The position numbers and the translations under genes are program-made. Of a DNA stretch of 15,361 bases, positions 1 to 5,366 are shown in pieces. The stretch spans positions 1-15,361 of the forward strand of contig CANQFH010000015.1 in assembly GCA_947598425.1 (NCBI GenBank), in the 5' to 3' direction. The notes beneath the pieces were generated by a model, which was not told the DNA's origin, did no database searches, and worked only from the letters and a program-made list of their open reading frames with translations. This stretch comes from an uncultured Bacilli bacterium. Lineage in GTDB: Bacteria; Bacillota_I; Bacilli_A; RF39; UBA660. How positions within the stretch are numbered: the first letter of the stretch is position 1; the number at the start of each line of letters is the position of its first letter.

Positions 1-275
1 CCATTATCAGCTAAACCTTTAGCTTCAACTAATCCTAAACCAGTAATTTCTTTAATGATTTTAATAACTGCAATTTTGTTGCCACCAGCACTTTTTAATA
101 CTACAGTTTTAGTTTTTGAACCTTCATCTTCAGCTTGAACTGGAGCTGCTGCAACTGCTACTGCAGATGGGTCAACACCAAATTCTTCCTTCATTGCATC
201 AACTAATTCTTTTACTTCAAGAATAGTCATTTCTTTTAATGCACTTATAAAATCTTCTTTTGTTAATTTTGCCAT
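1..275 (-). CDS. rplL: Ribosomal protein L7/L12 (3' end cut by window edge)
   Basis: This is the first 91 codons of the stalk protein L7/L12, which binds L10 as dimers and recruits translation GTPases to the 50S subunit. The N-terminal dimerisation domain (about 1-33) contains FGVDPSAVAV. An Ala/Pro-rich hinge (AAAPVQAED, about 42-50) follows. The C-terminal factor-binding domain starts with TKTVVLKSAGGNKIAVIK and TGLGLVEAKGLAD, the usual family landmarks. The ATG lies 4 bases after the rplJ stop. Its ribosome binding site, AGGGAAAGGA, sits inside the last rplJ codons, so the two genes are probably translationally coupled. L7/L12 is needed in several copies per L10, which fits a strong site here. 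The final 30 or so residues lie outside the window. Confidence 0.97.
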   Translation of the reverse strand, partial: MAKLTKEDFISALKEMTILEVKELVDAMKEEFGVDPSAVAVAAAPVQAEDEGSKTKTVVLKSAGGNKIAVIKIIKEITGLGLVEAKGLADN

Positions 276-279
276 TTTT

Positions 280-777
280 CTATTCCTTTCCCTCTAATTT
301 TTCGGCATAAAGATTTAAACCAACAGCTAAATCTCTAACATATTGAATCATACCACCAGCAAGCATTGTAAGAAGTCCTTCTCTTGATGGAATACTTGCA
401 TATTCTTTAATTACATCGAGACTTGCTACATCGCCACTGATAATTCCAACACGAATATCTAACTTATCATGATCTTTTGCAAAGTCTGCAATAATCTTAA
501 TTGGTTCTAATAAAGTTTTACCAAATAAAACAGCATTAGGGCCTTCTAAAAAATCATTCATATTAATGTTAAGTTCATCTAAAGCTCTTTTTAAAAGAGT
601 ATTCTTATAGATTCTAACAGATGATGATTCTTGATTAAGTTTATTACGGAGTTCACTCATTTCAGCAACAGTTAAACCTTGATATTGAAATAAAATAACT
701 GATTCGCTATTTTTGATATTATCAATAATTTCTTTTACGATTTCTTTCTTATCATTAAGAATTTTTTCGCTTGCCAT
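280..777 (-). CDS. rplJ: Ribosomal protein L10 (stalk base)
   Basis: L10 anchors the L7/L12 dimers to 23S rRNA next to L11. The 165 residues match the family length. Landmarks are YQGLTVAEMSELRNKL (about 32-47), the KNTLLKRAL segment (about 58-66), EGPNAVLF (about 78-85) and the PSREGLLTMLAGGM stretch (about 130-143). The C-terminal helix that binds L7/L12 follows. The ATG is preceded by AAGGAGG at good spacing. The gene has its own promoter and an L10-type leader upstream, and the rplL ribosome binding site overlaps its end. In Gram-positive bacteria such leaders let the L10-L12 complex shut down its own operon, so the same is expected here. The stop is TAG. Confidence 0.98.
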   Translation of the reverse strand: MASEKILNDKKEIVKEIIDNIKNSESVILFQYQGLTVAEMSELRNKLNQESSSVRIYKNTLLKRALDELNINMNDFLEGPNAVLFGKTLLEPIKIIADFAKDHDKLDIRVGIISGDVASLDVIKEYASIPSREGLLTMLAGGMIQYVRDLAVGLNLYAEKLEGKE

Positions 778-906
778 AAATCCTCCTTATTATATTAAGA
801 AAAGCTTCCGAAACAGGAAGCTTATAAACATTCTAGTTATTAATCTTCCCTCGGTAGGATTATTAAAGTTTAAACTCCCTACTGTCTTCGGTTCTTTCTT
901 TTCTCA
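778..906 (-). promoter_or_regulatory. L10 leader (autoregulatory mRNA leader of rplJ-rplL)
   Basis: The transcribed leader between the rplJ promoter and gene carries the pattern of known L10 leaders. GTAGG (878-882) can pair with CCTAC (854-858) and is followed by CGAGG. A second hairpin lies just before the ribosome binding site, with arms AAGCTTCC and GGAAGCTT (816-823 and 802-809), a 6-nt loop and a short U-rich run (797-802). It looks like an attenuator terminator. Known family behaviour is that L10-L12 binds the kinked upper helix and promotes termination. The fold here is read by eye. Confidence 0.82.
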
Positions 907-912
907 TTTTGT

Positions 913-941
913 ATTATATACTACATACCTTTAAATATCAA
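913..941 (-). promoter_or_regulatory. Promoter of rplJ-rplL
   Basis: On the minus strand TTGATA (936-941) and TATAAT (913-918) are exactly 17 bp apart. The -35 lies only 7 bp past the rplA stop. The start would be near 906, giving a leader of about 128 nt. No terminator separates rplA from this promoter, so read-through from rplK-rplA may add to expression. Confidence 0.8.
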
Positions 942-948
942 GTCCAAA

Positions 949-1647
949 TTATATTTCAAAAGAATTTTTATCTATTTTAATACCAGGACCCATAGTAGTA
1001 GCAATTGTAATTTTATCTATAAATATACCTTTAACGGCTTGAGGTTTAGCTCTATTTATAGTTCTAATTACATATTCTAAGTTTTCTAATATCTTATCTT
1101 CACTAAATGATACTTTACCAATAATAGTATGAATATTACCATAAGAATCAGTTCTATAAGTAACCATACCACTCTTTAAATCTTTAACAACTTCAGCAAC
1201 TTTAGTTGTAACTGTACCAGTTTTAGGGTTAGGCATTAAACCTTTAGGTCCTAAAATATTACCAATTTTTCCAACTTCTGGCATCATATCTGGTGTAGCC
1301 ACAATGACATCAAAATCAAACCAATTTTCATTTTTAATTTTATCTAACATGTCTTTATCGCCAACATAATCAGCTCCAGCTTCTTTAGCACTTGTTGCCA
1401 TATCTCCTTTAGCAATTACTAATACTTTCTTGCTTTTACCAGTACCATTAGGCATTACTAATGATCCACGTAGTTGTTGATCAGTTTTCTTAGCATCAAT
1501 ATTTAATTTAATAGCAACTTCAATAGTACTATCAAACTTAGTTACAGATGTTTCTTTAACTAACTTAGCTGCTTCTTCTTTAGTATATAATTTATTATTA
1601 TCTACTAATTTAGAAACTTCCACATATTTCTTACTATGTCTTCTCAA
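949..1647 (-). CDS. rplA: Ribosomal protein L1
   Basis: L1 forms the mobile L1 arm that guides tRNA out of the E site, and in many bacteria it represses its own operon. The 232 residues match the usual size. The signature LGPKGLMPNPKTGTVT lies at about 132-147, and the RNA-contact stretch RGSLVMPNGTGKSKKVLV at about 60-77. The start codon is TTG. No ATG lies nearby, AGGAGGAG sits 4 bases upstream of the TTG, and the protein begins MRRHSKKY where the family has MAKRGKKY. It follows rplK after 40 bp and has no promoter of its own that I can see. The matching target site for L1 lies in the rplK leader. Confidence 0.98.
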   Translation of the reverse strand: MRRHSKKYVEVSKLVDNNKLYTKEEAAKLVKETSVTKFDSTIEVAIKLNIDAKKTDQQLRGSLVMPNGTGKSKKVLVIAKGDMATSAKEAGADYVGDKDMLDKIKNENWFDFDVIVATPDMMPEVGKIGNILGPKGLMPNPKTGTVTTKVAEVVKDLKSGMVTYRTDSYGNIHTIIGKVSFSEDKILENLEYVIRTINRAKPQAVKGIFIDKITIATTMGPGIKIDKNSFEI

Positions 1648-1687
1648 TTTTCTCCTCCTGTGGTTCTAGCGGATTTAATTTTATTTA

Positions 1688-2287
1688 TTATTTACTTTCT
1701 TCTTCAGTTTCTTCTTTTTCTTCTTCACCAATTACTGGAATATCAACTGAAGATTCAGTTTTAGCTTCTTCTTCCATAGCTTCAAGTTCTGCTTCTCTCT
1801 TAGCCATTTCTTTTTCTTCTTCTAAAGCTTCTTTAGCTTGTTCTTGCAATTCTTTATCAGTTCTTCCTGATACCGCAATTCCCATATTTCTTGCAGTTCC
1901 TTCGATTTCATTCATTGCTTCTTCGATTGTATAAGCATTTAAATCTGGGAACTTAATTTCAGCAATACTTCTTAAATCAGCTTCAGATATAGTTGCAACA
2001 ACTTGATTAGCACCTTTACTACTTCCCTTTTGAATCTTAGCAAATTTCTTTAATAAGAATCCAGCTGGGGGAGTTTTTAATACAAAATCAAATGTTCTGT
2101 CTTCATAAATAGATATTTCACATGGAACAACATCTCCCATTTTATCTTTAGTTGCATCATTAAATTTTGTACAAAATTCTTGTAAATTAATACCAGCAGG
2201 ACCTAATACAGTACCAACTGGTGGCGCTGGTGTTGCTTTTCCAGCTTGAATTTCAAGTTTAATTTTCTTTACGACTTCTTTAGCCAC
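1688..2287 (-). CDS. rplK: Ribosomal protein L11 with long acidic C-terminal extension
   Basis: L11 sits at the GTPase-associated centre with 23S rRNA helices 43/44 and helps the stalk act. Residues 1-140 are a full L11: the N-terminal domain has PAPPVGTVLGPAGIN (about 20-34) and TPPAGFLLKK (about 72-81). The RNA-binding domain has FPDLNAYTIEEAMNEIEGTARNMGI (about 113-137, key FPDLNA and IEGTARNMG). Bacterial L11 is usually about 141 residues. This one is 199, because residues 141-199 form an extra tail rich in Glu that looks helical or coiled-coil, then disordered. The start is GTG, with AGGAGG 7 bases upstream and MAKEVVKKIK matching the family start. It leads the rplK-rplA operon. Confidence 0.97.
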   Translation of the reverse strand: MAKEVVKKIKLEIQAGKATPAPPVGTVLGPAGINLQEFCTKFNDATKDKMGDVVPCEISIYEDRTFDFVLKTPPAGFLLKKFAKIQKGSSKGANQVVATISEADLRSIAEIKFPDLNAYTIEEAMNEIEGTARNMGIAVSGRTDKELQEQAKEALEEEKEMAKREAELEAMEEEAKTESSVDIPVIGEEEKEETEEESK

Positions 2288-2318
2288 GAAAACACCTCCT
2301 ATTAAAATTTTTTCGCGT

Positions 2319-2352
2319 TGTGGTCATGGGCAAATCCGCATTCCCTCCCACA
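2319..2352 (-). promoter_or_regulatory. L1-binding leader element of the rplK-rplA mRNA
   Basis: In the 5' leader, 31 nt before the rplK start, the RNA can fold with an outer stem UGUGG/CCACA and an inner GGG/CCC stem. They are separated by an asymmetric loop with GA on the 5' side and AUGA on the 3' side. This resembles the L1-binding site on 23S rRNA and the L1 target sites in L11-L1 operon leaders. Binding of free L1 would block translation of rplK and, by coupling, rplA. The motif is seen; the role is inferred from the family. Confidence 0.75.
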
Positions 2353-2383
2353 CAATGCACAATTAATTCAAATTGCATGTTCA

Positions 2384-2412
2384 ATGATATCATAAATTTA
2401 CTTTATTTGCAA
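2384..2412 (-). promoter_or_regulatory. Promoter of rplK-rplA
   Basis: Minus-strand TTGCAA (2407-2412) and TATCAT (2384-2389) are 17 bp apart. The start near 2377 gives a leader of about 90 nt that includes the L1-binding element. It lies in the 239-bp divergent gap shared with the plus-strand gene at 2527. Confidence 0.7.
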
Positions 2413-2487
2413 TACTTTAAGCTGTTAAAATTATATATTTAATTTGTCAATTCTAGAATAAAAACTATCGCATTTTTCTTAATAATA

Positions 2488-2496
2488 TGATATGAT
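2488..2496 (+). promoter_or_regulatory. Possible extended -10 promoter for the Ig-like protein gene
   Basis: TGATATGAT fits an extended -10 (TGn plus TATGAT at 2491-2496). There is no good -35 upstream. The start would be near 2503, and a usable ribosome binding site (AGAGGA, 2515-2520) lies 6 bases before the ATG at 2527. A TATAAT at 2502-2507 is too close to the start codon to be the main -10. Confidence 0.4.
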
Positions 2497-2526
2497 TAAT
2501 CTATAATAAGGAATAGAGGATTTAAT

Positions 2527-3561
2527 ATGGCAAAAAAGTTTTTCTATAATCGAGTTTATAATACTAAAAGAACTATCATTAATTTAATAATTATTGGAGT
2601 TTGTGTAATTGGAGTTATTATTTGTTTTATTATAACTTCCAACTTCCAAGGAGAAAGTCACAAAAAAGGTAATGGTGAATTAGTTTTAAAAGAGGCCACT
2701 ACTGTTGAAGTTAATGATACTTTAAATGTTGAAATGTTTTTTGATAAAATAGAAAATGTCGATTTAAGTACTATTAAAGTTAATTATCCTGAAGACTTTG
2801 ATATTTCGAAAGTAGGTACTTATGAAGTTAGCTTAGAAGTAAGTGGTAAGCCATATACAACTAATTTAATTGTTGTCGATACTTTAAAACCAGTCTTAAA
2901 ATTAAAGGAAGTTCGAATAAATGAAAATGCTTCTTATAAAGCTCAAGATTTTGTAGAGTCATGTTCAGATAATAGTAAACATGAATGCTCTATTAGTTTT
3001 TATGAAGATGGGACTAATGAAGATGGTGAAAAAATAGATTATTCTAGTTATAAAAAAAGTGGTACTTATCCAATAAAGATTGCAGCCCAAGATGAAGCTG
3101 GTAATACTACTATTGAAGAAGTTAATTTAATAATTGGTGAGGTTACTACTACTAATCCAGAACCTGGTTCAAATCCGGAACATACTACATGTAAATATGG
3201 TACTGCAGAATATGATACTAATGAATATTTATTAGCATCTAATGTTACTACTAATGGTTGTGCTTTAAGTTTAGACTTATGGAAAGATGAAACTATTGCA
3301 GCAGAAATAAATAGAATATTAGAAACTGAAACTACTAGAATTAAGAAAGATGTTACTGCTCTTAAATTATCAGGTATTCCTGCTATAAGTAGAAATATCA
3401 TTACTGTTACCAATAAAACTGGTGATGGAATAGTTGGATATGCTCTGACAATGGTAGTAAGAATAACTGATAATAATGAAACCAAAACTGTTGCTGAATA
3501 TCGTGTTAATAGTGAAGGTCGAAGAGTATTTATTACTAATCCATATAATTTAGCTAATTAG
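2527..3561 (+). CDS. Membrane-anchored extracellular protein with Ig-like domains
   Basis: I do not recognise a named family for the whole protein. It has a short Lys/Arg-rich cytoplasmic start, one membrane helix at about 17-37, and a long outer part. Residues 52-117 and 118-204 look like two successive bacterial Ig-like (DUF5011/cadherin-like) domains. Both contain the VGTYEVSLEV or SGTYPIKIAAQDEAGN type of strand, and the second begins DTLKPVLKL. A Thr/Pro linker (about 205-220) leads to an unassigned 120-residue domain. Four outer cysteines (C136, C144, C222, C245) are spaced as two likely disulfides. It has no LPXTG motif, so anchoring is by the N-terminal helix. It is the only plus-strand gene here and is a single-gene unit with its own terminator. 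A role in cell-surface structure or binding is a guess. Confidence 0.85.
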   Translation: MAKKFFYNRVYNTKRTIINLIIIGVCVIGVIICFIITSNFQGESHKKGNGELVLKEATTVEVNDTLNVEMFFDKIENVDLSTIKVNYPEDFDISKVGTYEVSLEVSGKPYTTNLIVVDTLKPVLKLKEVRINENASYKAQDFVESCSDNSKHECSISFYEDGTNEDGEKIDYSSYKKSGTYPIKIAAQDEAGNTTIEEVNLIIGEVTTTNPEPGSNPEHTTCKYGTAEYDTNEYLLASNVTTNGCALSLDLWKDETIAAEINRILETETTRIKKDVTALKLSGIPAISRNIITVTNKTGDGIVGYALTMVVRITDNNETKTVAEYRVNSEGRRVFITNPYNLAN

Positions 3562-3586
3562 AGATTCATTTAAGAATCTCTTTTTT
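3561..3586 (+). terminator. Intrinsic terminator of the Ig-like protein gene
   Basis: A perfect 7-bp stem GAGATTC/GAATCTC (3561-3567 and 3574-3580) with a 6-nt loop is followed by six T. The stem starts on the last base of the stop codon. On the minus strand no U-run follows, so it works in one direction. Confidence 0.88.
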
Positions 3587-3608
3587 AATTAAAAAAACTA
3601 TAAAATAT

Positions 3609-4079
3609 TTATTCTATAGCTTTATATTTTTTATTAAAGTTTCTAATTAATAATATCAATGTACTTACCATAACTATAGTATATAATACTAAGAATAATA
3701 ATCGCCATAAGACATATAATATACTATTTGGTGTAAGAACATCTATATAATCATAACCAACATCTCTGATTAAATCAAATGGTACTTTTATTAATATTAC
3801 TATTAATACCATGTATATGATATCAACAATCATTTTCTTTTTAGTATTACTATCTTTATTTTTAAAGATACTACCAAATTCCACTAAAGTATCCATTATA
3901 TCTTCTTTATTAATCTTTTGATAATCAATACCTCTTTTAGTATATATTTCTTTAGCAATATCTTTAACATTAGTATTATCTTGAATACTAGCACTATAAG
4001 TATCTAATTCTTTTTTTCTTTCTTCTGCTAATAAAAATCTTAATTCTTTTTCTAATTTTTTTAACTTTTCTTCTTTCAT
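3609..4079 (-). CDS. Small membrane protein with two predicted helices, function unknown
   Basis: This 156-residue protein is not one I can name. Residues 1-80 are soluble and highly charged, starting with a likely coiled coil (KLKKLEKELRFLLAEERKKE). Two hydrophobic helices follow at about 83-104 and 120-145, joined by a short loop, with a basic C-terminal end (NFNKKYK). The soluble helical start loosely recalls the HAAS/DUF1700-type domain seen on small Gram-positive membrane proteins, but the match is too weak to claim. A weak AGGG ribosome binding site precedes the ATG. The gene follows the terminator of the thioredoxin-like gene and is probably transcribed from its own promoter. The stop is TAA, facing the convergent plus-strand gene 47 bp away. 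Confidence 0.75.
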   Translation of the reverse strand: MKEEKLKKLEKELRFLLAEERKKELDTYSASIQDNTNVKDIAKEIYTKRGIDYQKINKEDIMDTLVEFGSIFKNKDSNTKKKMIVDIIYMVLIVILIKVPFDLIRDVGYDYIDVLTPNSILYVLWRLLFLVLYTIVMVSTLILLIRNFNKKYKAIE

Positions 4080-4097
4080 ATAATCAACCCTATAAAC

Positions 4098-4126
4098 ATT
4101 GTACTAAAAATATAAAAAAAAGTCTA
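4098..4126 (-). promoter_or_regulatory. Putative promoter of the two-helix membrane protein gene
   Basis: Minus-strand TAGACT (4121-4126) and TACAAT (4098-4103) are 17 bp apart. The -35 overlaps the 3' arm and U-tract of the upstream terminator, a tight packing also seen at 13737-13770. Confidence 0.5.
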
Positions 4127-4144
4127 TTATAACTAATAAACTTT
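4114..4144 (-). terminator. Intrinsic terminator after the thioredoxin-like gene
   Basis: An 11-bp stem with one G-U pair has arms AAAGTTTATTA (4134-4144) and TAATAGACTTT (4119-4129) around a GTTA loop. It runs into a tract of eight U (4114-4121). Confidence 0.85.
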
Positions 4145-4153
4145 TATCTTTAA

Positions 4154-4693
4154 CTATTTTTTACTCATATGGATAAACCAAGCAAACGCTCCGATTAATA
4201 CTATGAATATTCCTCCGATAATTAATAAATCATATTTTCCTTCTTCTTCATATATTTTATCTAAATTAATATTATTCTCTTTAGCTATTTTTTCTACCAT
4301 GTCTACATAGCCTTCATTTTGGTAATTTTTAATTCGATCTTCCATATCTTCAATGTCATCTACTCCAACTTGTAAATAATCTCCTACTACTATTACTGGA
4401 GTAGCAATTGCTGTATCTTCTTCATAATGTTCTAACAAAGCAATTCTTAATTGATTTAACTTTTTATTTTGAACATTCCAATGACTATCAAATACTTCAT
4501 ATTCTACTATTTCAAATAAATCAGGATTACTAGCTTTAAGTTCATTAAAATATGTTCTAGCTCGAGCACAAGCACTACATCCTTCAGCACTAAGAATGTA
4601 TACTTTTACATTCTCTTTATCATCTGCATTTACTTTTGGTATTAAAATAAATAAAGATAACATAATTAAAATACTATATAAAATTTTTTTCAT
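4154..4693 (-). CDS. Exported, membrane-anchored thioredoxin-like protein (CSAC)
   Basis: This 179-residue protein has a signal peptide (1-23, KK then a hydrophobic core, ending VNA before DDKEN). A thioredoxin-fold domain follows with redox pair C39-S-A-C42 at the start of a helix and the cis-proline loop ATPVIVVGD (P99), then a linker and a C-terminal membrane helix (about 155-175) with a basic tail. If the signal peptide is cut it would face outward on the C-terminal helix. Family knowledge suggests a thiol-disulfide role outside the membrane; substrate unknown. I start at the ATG at 4693, because AGGTGG lies 5 bases upstream. The longer GTG start at 4702 would sit inside that ribosome binding site. 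The next genes on either side include outer-face proteins with paired cysteines. Confidence 0.85.
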   Translation of the reverse strand: MKKILYSILIMLSLFILIPKVNADDKENVKVYILSAEGCSACARARTYFNELKASNPDLFEIVEYEVFDSHWNVQNKKLNQLRIALLEHYEEDTAIATPVIVVGDYLQVGVDDIEDMEDRIKNYQNEGYVDMVEKIAKENNINLDKIYEEEGKYDLLIIGGIFIVLIGAFAWFIHMSKK

Positions 4694-4711
4694 ATCTACC
4701 ACCTAAAAATT

Positions 4712-4720
4712 ATTATAACA
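4712..4720 (-). promoter_or_regulatory. Extended -10 promoter for the thioredoxin-like gene
   Basis: Minus-strand TGTTATAAT is a consensus extended -10 (TATAAT at 4712-4717). The -35 region is poor. It lies in the 48-bp gap after tetR, so the gene may be transcribed from here, from the tetR promoter, or both. Confidence 0.5.
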
Positions 4721-4741
4721 AAGAACTTTATTTAATAAAAG

Positions 4742-5290
4742 TTATTTCTCTAATGTTTTAAATATTTTAACTATTCTAACGATTATTTCTTTAGATTCTA
4801 AATCTAATTTATTAGTAGCAATTAAAGTTGCAAGACCATTAGCATATAACCATACATGCATAAACAAGTCTTTAGCTTCACTAAAATTATAACCTTGTTT
4901 ATTAACTAAATTAATAATTGCCCCTTGATTCCATTTCTCATTTAAAACATCATCGATACTTTCCCATTTCAAATTATTTGATAAAAATAAACTTATAAAT
5001 AAATTATTATAATATTTAGCAAATTCTACATAAGCTACACATAATGTAACTAAAGCATTTTTATTATCTACTCTACTCGTAATAAACTCATCATATTGTT
5101 TATATATCTCTTTATAAATATCTTCTTTGATTTCATCCATATTTTTATAAATACGATATAATGGTTTAGTAGATATTTTTAATTCTTTAGCCAAATCTCT
5201 GGCATTTAAGCTATCCCATCCTTTTTTATTAATCATTACTACTGCTTTTTTAACAATAACCTCTTTTGTTAAATGACAACTAACAGGCAT
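4742..5290 (-). CDS. TetR-family transcriptional regulator
   Basis: The 182 residues fit TetR size. The N-terminal DNA-binding domain (about 8-60) has the family pattern: a first helix, then a helix-turn-helix at about 28-47 with LNARDLAKELKISTKPLYRI and the Tyr that ends the recognition helix. The C-terminal part (about 65-182) is all helical, rich in aromatic residues, and would form the ligand and dimer domain; its ligand cannot be told. A consensus promoter and a 5-4-5 palindrome covering the start site lie directly upstream, so self-repression is likely. The nearest possible target downstream is the thioredoxin-like gene 48 bp away. The ATG is preceded by GAGGTGA at good spacing. Confidence 0.93.
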   Translation of the reverse strand: MPVSCHLTKEVIVKKAVVMINKKGWDSLNARDLAKELKISTKPLYRIYKNMDEIKEDIYKEIYKQYDEFITSRVDNKNALVTLCVAYVEFAKYYNNLFISLFLSNNLKWESIDDVLNEKWNQGAIINLVNKQGYNFSEAKDLFMHVWLYANGLATLIATNKLDLESKEIIVRIVKIFKTLEK

Positions 5291-5305
5291 ATAATCACCT
5301 CTCTA

Positions 5306-5319
5306 GTAACTTATGTTAC
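5306..5319. promoter_or_regulatory. Palindromic operator at the tetR start site
   Basis: GTAAC and GTTAC form a perfect 5-bp inverted repeat around a 4-bp spacer (5306-5310 and 5315-5319). It covers the predicted transcription start, just below the -10. Position and symmetry fit a TetR-type operator for self-repression. Binding is inferred. Confidence 0.6.
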
Positions 5320-5323
5320 CAAA

Positions 5324-5352
5324 ATTATATCTATTTTTTAGAATTTTGTCAA
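5324..5352 (-). promoter_or_regulatory. Consensus promoter of tetR
   Basis: TTGACA (5347-5352) and TATAAT (5324-5329) are both perfect sigma-A hexamers 17 bp apart. This is the strongest promoter in the window and drives a regulator gene, which fits tight repression by the palindrome beside it. Confidence 0.88.
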
Positions 5353-5366
5353 ACAGTTATTTTTTT

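Noticed and set aside
3066..3485. Long antisense open frame inside the Ig-like gene
   Set aside because: It lies opposite a well-supported gene, has no ribosome binding site or promoter, and its protein is a low-complexity shadow. The same holds for the other short opposite-strand frames.
3609..4079. HAAS/DUF1700 family for the two-helix membrane protein
   Set aside because: Only the charged helical N-terminus is loosely similar; no firm motif, and no PadR partner gene nearby.
4694..4702. GTG start three codons upstream for the thioredoxin-like gene
   Set aside because: It would lie within the AGGTGG ribosome binding site; the ATG at 4693 has proper spacing and begins a normal signal peptide with MKK.
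5340..5366. A terminator after pheT
   Set aside because: There is an A/T run but no stem, and the tetR -35 box occupies the space.
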